From assembly GCA_020629255.1 (NCBI GenBank), contig JAHDDR010000004.1, forward strand, positions 15,157 to 51,681: 36,525 bases of DNA, written 5' to 3'. This stretch comes from Saprospiraceae bacterium (GTDB taxonomy: Bacteria > Bacteroidota > Bacteroidia > Chitinophagales > Saprospiraceae). Below, one piece after another: positions 1 through 7,606 of the stretch. A program made the position numbers and the translations under genes. A model generated the notes under the pieces. It searched no databases and was not told where the DNA came from. It was given only the letters and a program-made list of their open reading frames with translations. Every line of letters begins with the position of its first letter. Position 1 is the first letter of the stretch.

Positions 1-1362
1 TTTTTCTATCGGACGGTTGGAAGCTAGGATAAATCCCCATTCGCCAAAAGAAGGGACATAGGCATGATAAGGATAAGTATAATCAAAACCTGCTTCTTGC
101 AACGATTTATGGATGCACCAATAAGCGGCGGTCGTATGGAAAGGGCTTGTGGCTTGGGTTACCAAGGATCCATGAGGGCTTAATCTCTTTTTCGCCAAAA
201 TATAAAATTCACGGCTGTATAATCGGGACAAGTTATCATTGGTGGGGTCTGGCAAATCAGCAATAATGACATCAAATAGTTTTTCATTCTCCATCAGATA
301 AACCATGGCGTCTTGGGCTATGGTTTTAAGTTTGGGATTATCCATACTCTTTCCATTTAATTGGGATAGCATGGGATGGTTTTTCGCCAAATCAAACATA
401 GCTGGATCGATATCCACCATCACGATTTCTTCTACTTCATCATGCTTGAGGACTTCTCTTGCTGCTAGGGCTTCACCTCCTCCCAAAATCAATACTCTTT
501 TTTTATAGGGTGATGATGCCATCGCCAAATGTACCAACGATTCGTGGTAACGGTATTCATCTACCGAAGAAAATTGTATGACCCGATCGATATACAATCG
601 TACATCATCTTTTCCTTTGGTTAGAACCAAGGTTTGGTAGGGTGTTGTTTTGGAAAAAATAATTCGATCCCGGTATAAGCCATCATGCCATTGAGAGAGC
701 ATGGCATTGGAATATAAAATGGCTATTAAAAAGAAAAGACTTACCATTCCTATCAACGCCCAGAGTTGTTTTCTTTTTTTGGCGGTGAACTGATTCGAAA
801 ATACCCAGAGATTCATAATGCCTACGGCTACATTCACGAAACCAAAAATGAGAGAAGACAGGAAAACCCCCACCCAGGGTAAAAGCAAAAATGGAAATAA
901 TAATGTAGCAGCCAAGGCTCCTAAATAATCCAAAGACAAGACATCAGAAAGATTTTTATCCGAAGGAAATAATTCCTCCATTACTCTCGTCAATATTGGA
1001 ATTTCCAAACCGGTCAACGTACCAATTAATCCGATTATAGCAATTACAATCCAATTGAACCAAAAATAATCTACTTGGGTAAACGTGAAATAAAGAAAAG
1101 GGACACTCATTCCTCCAATTAATCCCAAAATTATTTCTACTTCGATAAACCGTTCCAGTAAATCTTTTTTTAATATTCTTGATACATATGCCCCCAACCC
1201 CATGGCTGCCATATACACGCCAATAATGATAGAAAACTGCTTGATGCTGTCTCCTAAAAAATAGCTGGAAGTTGTGCTCACCAATAACTCATAGATGATG
1301 GAGCAAAGTCCAACAATAAAAATACTCAAAATTAAAATTGACTTTTCTTTGGGGAGTGGCAT
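1..1362 (-). CDS. Membrane-anchored spermidine synthase-like aminopropyltransferase (3' end off window)
   Basis: I translated this minus-strand frame by hand. It opens with ATG at 1362 and runs 454 codons to the left edge without a stop, so the C-terminus is missing. The N-terminal ~210 residues are mostly hydrophobic (about seven membrane segments, starting with a stretch around LILSIFIVGLCSIIYELL). They are followed by a cytosolic aminopropyltransferase domain with the family signatures: a YHE motif, a nucleotide-binding loop LILGGGEALAAREVLKH, an acidic VDIDP strand end, a QDA segment and DLPDP, which holds the likely catalytic Asp. In the classical enzyme the glycine loop reads GGGDG, so GGGEA is a variation. 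Known family: bacterial spermidine synthases with fused transmembrane domains; substrates are often unproven. SpeD at 3253-3666 could supply decarboxylated AdoMet. The gene diverges from the lipoprotein gene at 1536 across a 173-nt gap. Confident on family, less on the exact polyamine product. Confidence 0.88.
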   Translation of the reverse strand, partial: MPLPKEKSILILSIFIVGLCSIIYELLVSTTSSYFLGDSIKQFSIIIGVYMAAMGLGAYVSRILKKDLLERFIEVEIILGLIGGMSVPFLYFTFTQVDYFWFNWIVIAIIGLIGTLTGLEIPILTRVMEELFPSDKNLSDVLSLDYLGALAATLLFPFLLLPWVGVFLSSLIFGFVNVAVGIMNLWVFSNQFTAKKRKQLWALIGMVSLFFLIAILYSNAMLSQWHDGLYRDRIIFSKTTPYQTLVLTKGKDDVRLYIDRVIQFSSVDEYRYHESLVHLAMASSPYKKRVLILGGGEALAAREVLKHDEVEEIVMVDIDPAMFDLAKNHPMLSQLNGKSMDNPKLKTIAQDAMVYLMENEKLFDVIIADLPDPTNDNLSRLYSREFYILAKKRLSPHGSLVTQATSPFHTTAAYWCIHKSLQEAGFDYTYPYHAYVPSFGEWGFILASNRPIEK

Positions 1363-1535
1363 ATAAATCTTTGGATTAAATATGAAATTGATCTCCGGTT
1401 TTTATAAAAACCTAAATATTATAAATTATCTTTATTTCATCATGACCTTGAAACAATAATTTTTGCTGCTTCATCATACAAAGCCCAAAGTTATGTTTTG
1501 AGAATTATTTTAACCTCGTTTTTAAATTAAAATTT

Positions 1536-2102
1536 ATGAAATTACCAACATCCAAAACAAAACTTAAGAAGAAACAACTACCCACATACATTTGTGGCAT
1601 CGCTGTTGCCGGAATTATGGGACTAGCCAGCTGTTCTTCTGGAGGCTCTCAAGAGTATGTTGAAGAAACGCAGGTACAAGCCTATACACAAGGCGTTATC
1701 ACCTCTGTTGAAGAAACCGAAAAGGATCTTTTTAAAATTACAGACGAGACAGTTGTTCCTCAAAAAGAAGATAGTCGGATCATTGCCAATTATATGGATG
1801 GCGCCATCGACACCTTCACGTTGGATGAGGTTCAATTGGTTAATGCCGAAGATTCTACAGGAACGCGCAGAAGAAGCGGGGTTAGAAGTGCCATTACCGG
1901 AGGTTTATTGGGATATTATTTAGGACGAAGCTTCTCTTCTCCCACCAATAGAAGTTCGTACAAAAGTGCTGATGCTTATAATAAATCACAAACATCAAAC
2001 TCTAAGTTGAGATCCACTGCCAAAACCACAACGGTAAGAAAACCTGCTTCAGGTTCTTCTGGTTATGGTGGTAGTAAATCGACACGTTCTTATGGCGGAT
2101 AA
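1536..2102 (+). CDS. UPF0323-like lipoprotein with Gly/Ser-rich C-terminus
   Basis: 188 residues. A basic N-terminus and hydrophobic stretch end in a lipobox (GLASC, lipid-modified Cys33). After an acidic linker there is a short glycine-zipper-like segment (AITGGLLGYYLGRSF) and a low-complexity Ser/Thr/Tyr/Gly tail that ends SYGG. This architecture resembles the UPF0323 lipoproteins of epsilonproteobacteria and the YgiB/YjfM-type lipoproteins of enterobacteria, which are also encoded next to a GspS-like ATP-grasp gene (ygiC/yjfC). The last 11 nt overlap the start of the ATP-grasp gene, so the two are probably translationally coupled. Biochemical function is unknown. Inferred location is the periplasmic face of the inner membrane or the outer membrane, possibly as substrate or partner of the neighbouring ligase. 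Confidence 0.75.
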   Translation: MKLPTSKTKLKKKQLPTYICGIAVAGIMGLASCSSGGSQEYVEETQVQAYTQGVITSVEETEKDLFKITDETVVPQKEDSRIIANYMDGAIDTFTLDEVQLVNAEDSTGTRRRSGVRSAITGGLLGYYLGRSFSSPTNRSSYKSADAYNKSQTSNSKLRSTAKTTTVRKPASGSSGYGGSKSTRSYGG

Positions 2103-3282
2103 TCTGAACAATCGTTTATACGAGTTCAAGGCTCCATCCTATAAATATTGGAAAAAACAAGGCATGGCATATTATGCCGATGAGGAAATGGAATATCTCA
2201 CCAACGAATTGCTTTGCATAAGTGAGATCGAAATAAAAAAATATGCCGATGCCTGTTTGGAACTCTATGGAATGTATGAACGTGCCGCACAGCATGTTAT
2301 TGATAACAACCTCTGGGAAGAATTAGGCATTCCCGAAAATGCGATTGAGATTATTCGATATTCTTGGGCGAATAAGGATCTGTACCCTCATTTGTATGGT
2401 CGATTTGACCTCGCGGGTATTATTGATGAACGTCCAGTAAAACTTATCGAATTCAATGCGGATACCGCTACGGTAATGCCTGAAACGGCTTTGATTCAAT
2501 ACGAACAATTAAAGGCGGCAAAAATAAAGGGGAGTTCTCAGTACAGCCAATTGTATGATACTTTAGGAAAGCGGTTTTTTGAAATCAAAAAATTGTATCC
2601 CAATAAGGATCATACAATTTTATTGAGTGATTTGGGCCATGAGGAAGATCGCTTGAATTTGGATGTGTTAACCAAAGCGGCGGGATATGGTGGCTTCCAA
2701 ACCCAGCAATCGCTTTTGGAAGAAGTTGTCTTTTCTCCTGAGGATGGTATTTTCATACAGACAGGACAAGACGATTATACCCGATTCGATTTTTGGTTCA
2801 AATTGGTACCCTGGGAATTCATCGCTTATGAAGAACCCGGGCTCATGGATATTTTGACTCAAATTGTCACTAAAGATTTGGCCGTTATCCTAAATCCAGC
2901 ATACACCATGATTTTTCAATCGAAAGCGATTATGAAAATATTATGGGATTTATATCCGAACCATCATTTGTTGCTGAAAACTACTTTTTCTCCCAACGAT
3001 TTCAAATATGAACCGTATGTACAAAAGGTAATTTTTGGTCGAGAAGGAGAAAACATCAAAGTATTTGGTGCTGATGCCCAACAGTTGGAAGCCAATGATG
3101 GCGATTTTGGAAACTACCCTTCGGTTTATCAATCTTTTATTGAATTACCCGCTGATGCTGATGGGGATATTTACCAAGCGGGCATTTATTTTACAACGAA
3201 AGCCGCTTCGCTTTCTTTTCGAAGGAGGGATGGCTTGATTATAGATGAAGATTCAGAATTTATTGGGCATTACGTTTTGTAA
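2092..3282 (+). CDS. Glutathionylspermidine synthase-like ATP-grasp ligase (YgiC/YjfC type)
   Basis: 396 residues from the ATG at 2092. An upstream in-frame ATG at 2065 lies inside the Gly/Ser tail of the lipoprotein gene and would add nine unrelated residues, so I prefer 2092. Family signatures in order: LIEFNADTATVMPET, the strand pair around FWFKLVPWEF, LNPAYTMIFQSKAIMKILW, the ATP-binding YVQKVIFGREGENI, and a C-terminal DGLIIDEDSEFIGHYV. This is the synthetase half of glutathionylspermidine synthase; the CHAP-type amidase domain of E. coli GspSA is absent. The GspSA synthetase makes an amide bond between a glutathione Gly carboxylate and a spermidine amine; the YgiC/YjfC-type substrate is not established. 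Neighbouring spermidine synthase and AdoMet decarboxylase genes support a polyamine or related amine as one substrate (inference). Its 3' end overlaps the convergent speD gene by 30 nt. Confidence 0.85.
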   Translation: MADNLNNRLYEFKAPSYKYWKKQGMAYYADEEMEYLTNELLCISEIEIKKYADACLELYGMYERAAQHVIDNNLWEELGIPENAIEIIRYSWANKDLYPHLYGRFDLAGIIDERPVKLIEFNADTATVMPETALIQYEQLKAAKIKGSSQYSQLYDTLGKRFFEIKKLYPNKDHTILLSDLGHEEDRLNLDVLTKAAGYGGFQTQQSLLEEVVFSPEDGIFIQTGQDDYTRFDFWFKLVPWEFIAYEEPGLMDILTQIVTKDLAVILNPAYTMIFQSKAIMKILWDLYPNHHLLLKTTFSPNDFKYEPYVQKVIFGREGENIKVFGADAQQLEANDGDFGNYPSVYQSFIELPADADGDIYQAGIYFTTKAASLSFRRRDGLIIDEDSEFIGHYVL

Positions 3283-3666
3283 TGCCTTTTTTGCTTTTGA
3301 TACACTGCCTCTATCAAAATAAGATACATCTACATCGGCAGCCTCGAATTCTTGTTGTAAAAAATCAATGGCTTTTTGAATATCGACACCATCTCCACAG
3401 GTGAAAAAATCAATAGCGGCAAAACCATGTTCCGGCCAAGTGTGTATGGTGAAATGACTTTCTTCGATCACAACAACCCCGCTTACACCATATGGGGAAA
3501 ATTGATGGAAACTGTTAGAAACTATTGTCGCTCCGGAAATGTTAGCTGATTGTAATAATGTTTCTTTTACAAAAGGAATCGTTTCTAATTTTTGATACGG
3601 GCAACCATAGATTTCTATGAGCCAATGTTTCCCGATAGAGGATAAATGAGAAGTTGGAGATTTCAT
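3253..3666 (-). CDS. speD: S-adenosylmethionine decarboxylase proenzyme, class 1B
   Basis: 137 residues, close to the usual length of the short prokaryotic (SpeH-type) enzyme. It decarboxylates AdoMet to supply the aminopropyl donor for spermidine synthesis. The self-processing and active-site segment is clear: VIEESHFTIHTWPEHG, where Ser70 would become the pyruvoyl group after cleavage between Glu69 and Ser70, with His75 and Cys90 (FFTCGD) as the expected processing/catalytic residues. The start ATG at 3666 follows an AT-rich leader holding a TATTTTTG-like -7 element. The gene converges on the ATP-grasp gene and shares its last 30 nt with it. The missing partner enzyme, an aminopropyltransferase, is probably the membrane protein at the left edge. 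Confidence 0.93.
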   Translation of the reverse strand: MKSPTSHLSSIGKHWLIEIYGCPYQKLETIPFVKETLLQSANISGATIVSNSFHQFSPYGVSGVVVIEESHFTIHTWPEHGFAAIDFFTCGDGVDIQKAIDFLQQEFEAADVDVSYFDRGSVSKAKKALQNVMPNKF

Positions 3667-3688
3667 TTTTTTGAAATTATATGTTTTT

Positions 3689-3696
3689 CAAAAATA
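3689..3696 (-). promoter_or_regulatory. Putative -7 element for speD
   Basis: On the minus strand this reads TATTTTTG, matching the Bacteroidota -7 consensus TAnnTTTG, 23 nt upstream of the speD ATG. No convincing -33 TTTG/TTG is found at the usual 19-21 nt spacing, so this is a weak call in AT-rich DNA. Confidence 0.35.
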
Positions 3697-3847
3697 ACAT
3701 TTTTCTGAAATAGTTAAGATGAAATGGCAAATCTAATTTTTCGTTATTCAAGAAGAACCTAATTCAATAACTAAGATGCAAAAACGAAACTCCAAAAATC
3801 ATCATTTTGTATTCATGTTTTTTTGATGTTCTTATTTTTTTTCTTGA

Positions 3848-4218
3848 GAAACAGAAATCAAAAGAGATTATGTGGATTTGAAAATTGCTTCGGAATGAAA
3901 AAGCCATTGAGCGATTAAAAAAAGATGGGGAACAATTAAATCGGGCGTTGAACAATCTGGATGCTACCTTTTCAAAAATTACTGACATGTTGGATGACAT
4001 CATTGCTATAGATGAAAATACAAATCCGGTTCTTGCCAGAATGAAGCTAGCGAAAATGAAGAAGGAAATAGAATGGGAAGCTACAAAGGGCATGGCTAAT
4101 ATGAGTTATTTCGCCCTGCACGAGGAAATTGAAAAAAAGAGGAGGGTATAAAGAATTCATCAAGGAGTTGACCGAAAAAGAAAGCATTGCTTTTATAAAG
4201 TGCATGAGAAAAAAATAA
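3848..4218 (+). pseudogene. Possible frameshifted coiled-coil gene fragment
   Basis: Three overlapping open stretches read like one Lys/Glu-rich helical protein split by two frame changes. Frame a (3848-3895) gives a piece ending VDLKIASE then stop. Frame b (from about 3885, only a TTG start available) gives 88 codons including NEKAIERLKKDGEQLNRAL and ends RRV-stop at 4151. Frame c (from about 4138) continues GYKEFIKELTEKESIAFIK and stops at 4216-4218. Frame b alone lacks an ATG near its start. The purine-rich run at 4131-4146 is a plausible indel site. I do not recognise the family. It could instead be a genuine small protein starting at TTG 3885, or noncoding A-rich DNA; codon-level appearance favours former coding sequence. 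Confidence 0.35.
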
Positions 4219-4223
4219 GTCAG

Positions 4224-4328
4224 ATGATGAAAAAACATGATAAGAATTTAAAGGAGGCGCTAGAAAAACTTAAAGCAAAAGAACAATTCCTTAAAGAAAA
4301 ATTTGGAACACCTGAAAAGCAAGAATAA
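4224..4328 (+). CDS. Possible 34-residue coiled-coil ORF, probably a remnant
   Basis: An ATGATG pair six bases after the preceding stop opens a 34-codon frame rich in Lys and Glu (KEALEKLKAKEQFLKEKFG) that ends TAA at 4326-4328. Its composition matches the broken frame just upstream, so it may be the next part of the same decayed gene or a tiny translationally coupled protein. It ends 16 nt before the cupin start. No family recognised. Confidence 0.25.
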   Translation: MMKKHDKNLKEALEKLKAKEQFLKEKFGTPEKQE

Positions 4329-4344
4329 TTTTAATTCGATTAAT

Positions 4345-4659
4345 ATGAAAATTTCAACTAAAACAGCATTAGAAAAATTATCAGAAAGTAAATCTGAATT
4401 CTTAGAATTATTTCATCATGGTAGTTTGGTGGCAGAAATATATAAACCGGATAAAATAGATAAACAATCACCACATACAAGAGACGAAATCTATGTCATA
4501 ACAAAAGGAAGTGGTAAATTTATTAATGATGGTAAAACTGTAGAAGTACAAATAGGTGATTTTTTATTTGTAAAAGCAGGAATAGAACATCGTTTTTTTG
4601 ATTTTACAGATGATTTCTCTACATGGGTGTTTTTCTATGGTCCTGAAGGAGGAGAATAA
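4345..4659 (+). CDS. Small cupin-domain protein
   Basis: 104 residues from ATG 4345. An upstream ATG at 4303 would add 14 polar residues and overlap the previous small frame, so the internal start is preferred, though not proven. The protein is a single conserved beta-barrel cupin: motif 1 around SPHTRDEIYVITKGSGKF and motif 2 around VKAGIEHRFFDFTDDF. The metal-ligand candidates are His and Glu of HTRDE and His of EHRFF. Single-domain cupins bind small ligands or metals and range from isomerases to sensors, so a reaction cannot be assigned. It sits 29 nt upstream of the FMN-binding protein gene in the same orientation, and both may respond to small-molecule or oxidative conditions (inference). 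Confidence 0.75.
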   Translation: MKISTKTALEKLSESKSEFLELFHHGSLVAEIYKPDKIDKQSPHTRDEIYVITKGSGKFINDGKTVEVQIGDFLFVKAGIEHRFFDFTDDFSTWVFFYGPEGGE

Positions 4660-4688
4660 AAATTTAATAATTATTAAAACATTTACTG

Positions 4689-5348
4689 ATGGATAAAAAA
4701 AACATACCAGAAAAAATAAAAGTAAAAAGAGTTCCACAACGCGGGGTGTATGATAAAAAGACTATTTATAAAATTTTAGATAAAGAATTTTTATGCCATG
4801 TCGCTTTTATTCATAATGGTTTTCCTGTTGTTATTCCTACTTTATATGGACGGTACGAAAATAATTTATATTTACATGGATCGGCAGCAAGTAGAATGAT
4901 GAAATCCCTAAAAGAAGGAATAGATGTTTCCATTAGTGTTACAAGAGTAAATGGTTTGGTATTGGCTCGATCGGGTTTTCATCATTCTGCTAATTATGAA
5001 TCAGTTGTAATTTTTGGGAAAGCGATTTTTATTGAAGATAAAGAAGAAAAAATAAAAGCCCTGAAATATGTTTCCGATCATATTATTCCAGAACGATGGG
5101 AAGAAGTAAGAGGCCCTTCCGACAAGGAATTAAAAGGAACCATGTTATTAAAAATACTAATTAATGAAGCCTCCGCGAAAATTAGAACCGGTGGGCCGAA
5201 AGATGAAAAAGACGATTATAATTTAGATGTGTGGGCAGGAGTGGTTCCATTTTCCAAAGAAATAAAAAATCCGATTCCCGATGAATTACTAAGGGACGGG
5301 ATTCCCATTCCTCCATCCGTTGAAAAATATATTAAAAATAAAAATTAG
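4689..5348 (+). CDS. Pyridoxamine 5'-phosphate oxidase-related FMN-binding protein
   Basis: 219 residues, single split-barrel flavin-binding domain of the COG3467/NimA-like group. Recognisable features are the N-terminal RVPQRGVYDKKTIYKILD helix, the beta strand FLCHVAFIHNGFPVVIPTLY, the Gly-Ser segment LHGSAASRMMKSL typical of the FMN phosphate site, and the later RSGFHHSANYESVVIFGKA. Members bind FMN or related flavins; NimA-type members reduce nitro groups, but most are uncharacterised. The acidic C-terminal tail PIPDELLRDGIPIPPSVEKY is common in this subgroup. It probably forms an operon with the cupin gene. Its stop codon overlaps that of the convergent barrel gene by four bases. Confidence 0.85.
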   Translation: MDKKNIPEKIKVKRVPQRGVYDKKTIYKILDKEFLCHVAFIHNGFPVVIPTLYGRYENNLYLHGSAASRMMKSLKEGIDVSISVTRVNGLVLARSGFHHSANYESVVIFGKAIFIEDKEEKIKALKYVSDHIIPERWEEVRGPSDKELKGTMLLKILINEASAKIRTGGPKDEKDDYNLDVWAGVVPFSKEIKNPIPDELLRDGIPIPPSVEKYIKNKN

Positions 5349-6094
5349 AAAGATTCCCCATCTTTATTTTTATAACGGGAATTATTTCCGTCGGGAATCA
5401 TATAGCCGCCATAAATAATAAAGCCCCAATTTTTTATTTTATCCTCATGAACTGGACGTTGCATGTGGAAATTCCGCCAAGGAGTGAAATCCATCATTCC
5501 TTTTATTCCGGCAACAAAAGTACCAATGCGTGTTTCTGTAGGAAGGGAAAAATCAACCACCCAAGAAAAATCTGTTCGACTAATTTTATAATCCGGTGTT
5601 TTTTCTATTTCTGTAAAATGAATAATATGTGGATCTCCTGTTCCACCAATAAAACTACCCGAATACTGAATAATTTTCCCTTGCATTAAATATCCAAAAT
5701 CGAAACCACTTCCAATAAAAAAACCTCGTTCCTTAATCGGAATTAAATACTTCATCATAAATGAAGATCCCACATAATCCATCTGATATTCTTTGTGATC
5801 ATATTCGTAATTACCAGAGGTCCTATTGCTCCAATTGGCTACCACTCCTTTACGGATAAAAGATGGTTCCACATGAAAATATAAATTATTTTTTATTTTC
5901 ATTTCGATGGGGACACCCAAAAATAAACCATTCCTAAATAATAATTTATCTACTTCTTCTATCTCTTCATACTGATGGAATGTAAAAAGGCCCACGCCTG
6001 CATGAACACCCGCCGAAATTTGGCTGGCAGCTTCGGAATAAATCCCATAAATAAAAAATAAAAGGAATATATATTTCTTATTTCTTGTCGGCAT
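5345..6094 (-). CDS. Outer-membrane beta-barrel protein (PorT-like fold)
   Basis: 249 residues from ATG 6094. A longer frame to 6154 adds 20 residues that lack signal-peptide character, while the 6094 start immediately gives a basic N-terminus and hydrophobic segment (KKYIFLLFFIYGIYSEAASQ) with a plausible cleavage after the Ala-Ser. The mature part starts ISAGVHAGVGLF and alternates aromatic/hydrophobic and polar residues, as expected for an 8-10-stranded outer-membrane barrel, with Gly-rich turns such as FFIGSGFDFGYLM. Proteins of this kind are abundant in Bacteroidota; most have no known cargo. No transport partner or sigma/anti-sigma pair is adjacent. Confidence 0.65.
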   Translation of the reverse strand: MPTRNKKYIFLLFFIYGIYSEAASQISAGVHAGVGLFTFHQYEEIEEVDKLLFRNGLFLGVPIEMKIKNNLYFHVEPSFIRKGVVANWSNRTSGNYEYDHKEYQMDYVGSSFMMKYLIPIKERGFFIGSGFDFGYLMQGKIIQYSGSFIGGTGDPHIIHFTEIEKTPDYKISRTDFSWVVDFSLPTETRIGTFVAGIKGMMDFTPWRNFHMQRPVHEDKIKNWGFIIYGGYMIPDGNNSRYKNKDGESF

Positions 6095-6283
6095 GTCTTG
6101 TTGTTGTAAATAATTTATAGGGGATAAAATGGAATCGACACCATTAAAACGCATTCTGAAATAATTATTTTTATTCCATTGTATGTTTAACAGTTTGAAA
6201 TCTCCTTATGGAAAATACAGCAAAACTCGTACCTTAGTGGAGTTCAATACCATCTAATTCACCTAGAATTTAATTTCAATCAG

Positions 6284-7453
6284 ATGAACAAAGCGTATTC
6301 AATTCTATTCGTTGCTTTATTTCTTTTCATTTTTTCTTCTTGTAAGGATGATGATAAAGGAGAGGCTTGCAATTATGAAGCCCAAGCCGTAAATACCTTA
6401 CAATATTTAGGAAGTCATAATTCGTATCGAATAAAAACATATCAGCCCATATTCGATATGGCCAACACTCTATATAGTACAGGAACTTTGCCAAGTGATC
6501 TCAATCCTCAAGAATGGGACTATGATCATGTATCCATTGTAGAACAATTATCCACCTACAATTTAAGAACCTTCGAATTGGATGTATATTACGATCCGGA
6601 TGGCGGAAGATATTACAATCGTCAAGGAAATGTATTGGTTTTTGAATCTGCGGAATCAGGTATTCCTGAATTACAAGAGCCTGGTTACAAAATTATCCAC
6701 ATTCCTGATTTGGATTATAACACGCATCATTACACCTTCGAGGATGCCCTCGAAACGATGAACACTTGGTCCAATCAAAACCCTGATCATGAACCGATTT
6801 ATATCATGATAGAATTGAAAGCATCGGCGGCAGGTGATGTCGCTCCCGGATTGGGCTTTGCTACGGCATTACCCTATACCTCCCAAGCCATGGAAGACCT
6901 AGAAGCGGAAGTCAAAAGTGTTTTTGGAGAAGGATTGGGAAAAGTCATTACACCGGATCAACTCAAAGGCTCATATGCGACCATCGAAGAGGCTGTGAAA
7001 AATGGAAATTGGCCACAACTTAGGGAATCCAGAGGGAAATTCTTCTTTATTTTAATGGGAAATAATGAAAGCATCACGAATTATACTGCCAATCATCCCA
7101 ATTTAGAAGGAAGAGCGATGTTCTATTTTACTGATCCTGGAAATCCGAACTGTGCTTTCGTCAAATATGACAATCCTTTAAGCGATTTGGAAAATATTCA
7201 GAATGCTGTGAATACCGGTTATATGGTACGGACAAGAGCCGACGCCGGTACTTGGGAAGCACGAAATGGAGATACATCCAAACGGGATGCAGCTTTTGAA
7301 AGCGGTGCCCAAATCATTTCTACAGATTATTACAGACCCGATCCCCGTTCAGGAAATGGAGATGGAACTTGGACCGATTATCATGTCAAATTCCAAGACA
7401 ATGCAGCATTCCAACCCAGCGAAGTCAACAGCACACACAGCTGTCCGGAGTAA
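6284..7453 (+). CDS. Surface-exposed PI-PLC-like phosphodiesterase lipoprotein
   Basis: 389 residues. The signal peptide ends in a lipobox with Cys20; the following KDDDKGE is an acidic run like the lipoprotein export signal that sends Bacteroidota lipoproteins to the cell surface. The catalytic domain matches the Ca2+-dependent phosphoinositide-specific phospholipase C (PI-PLC-C1) group of the TIM-barrel phosphodiesterase superfamily: LGSHNSYR (first catalytic His45), LRTFELDVYYDP (metal ligands Glu98 and Asp100) and KIIHIPDLDY (second His139), then a barrel with IYIMIELKAS and a C-terminal QIISTDYY segment. The likely reaction is cleavage of a phosphodiester lipid head group or a related external substrate; the true substrate is unknown. 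It is monocistronic and convergent with the TPR lipoprotein gene. Confidence 0.85.
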   Translation: MNKAYSILFVALFLFIFSSCKDDDKGEACNYEAQAVNTLQYLGSHNSYRIKTYQPIFDMANTLYSTGTLPSDLNPQEWDYDHVSIVEQLSTYNLRTFELDVYYDPDGGRYYNRQGNVLVFESAESGIPELQEPGYKIIHIPDLDYNTHHYTFEDALETMNTWSNQNPDHEPIYIMIELKASAAGDVAPGLGFATALPYTSQAMEDLEAEVKSVFGEGLGKVITPDQLKGSYATIEEAVKNGNWPQLRESRGKFFFILMGNNESITNYTANHPNLEGRAMFYFTDPGNPNCAFVKYDNPLSDLENIQNAVNTGYMVRTRADAGTWEARNGDTSKRDAAFESGAQIISTDYYRPDPRSGNGDGTWTDYHVKFQDNAAFQPSEVNSTHSCPE

Positions 7454-7484
7454 CCATTTTTTATGGGTGATGAACCCTAGCTTT

Positions 7485-7518
7485 ATCCCGAATTCTCATT
7501 TAATTGAAAATTCGGGAT
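7485..7518. terminator. Perfect 10-bp hairpin after the PI-PLC gene
   Basis: ATCCCGAATT at 7485-7494 pairs perfectly with AATTCGGGAT at 7509-7518 across a 14-nt loop. It lies 31 nt after the PI-PLC stop. The flanking T-tract is poor on the plus strand, so it may be a terminator or simply an mRNA 3' end structure. Confidence 0.5.
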
Positions 7519-7546
7519 GAATCATGTTTGTTTTTCTCCATCGAAT

Positions 7547-7579
7547 AAGGGCTGCCCAGAAATAATCCGGACAACCCTT
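7547..7579. terminator. Second hairpin between convergent genes
   Basis: AAGGG...CTGCCC at 7547-7557 pairs imperfectly with the GGACAACCCTT segment ending at 7579, and TTTT follows. The GGGCTG/CAACCC type of stem is common as a terminator in Bacteroidota. It lies between two convergent genes and may serve either direction. Confidence 0.5.
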
Positions 7580-7606
7580 TTCAATTCCTTATCTTCAGAA
7601 TTAATC

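Noticed and set aside
2065-2091. Upstream start of the ATP-grasp ligase
   Set aside because: Falls in the Gly/Ser-rich tail of the lipoprotein gene; the added residues are unlike the ligase family N-terminus.
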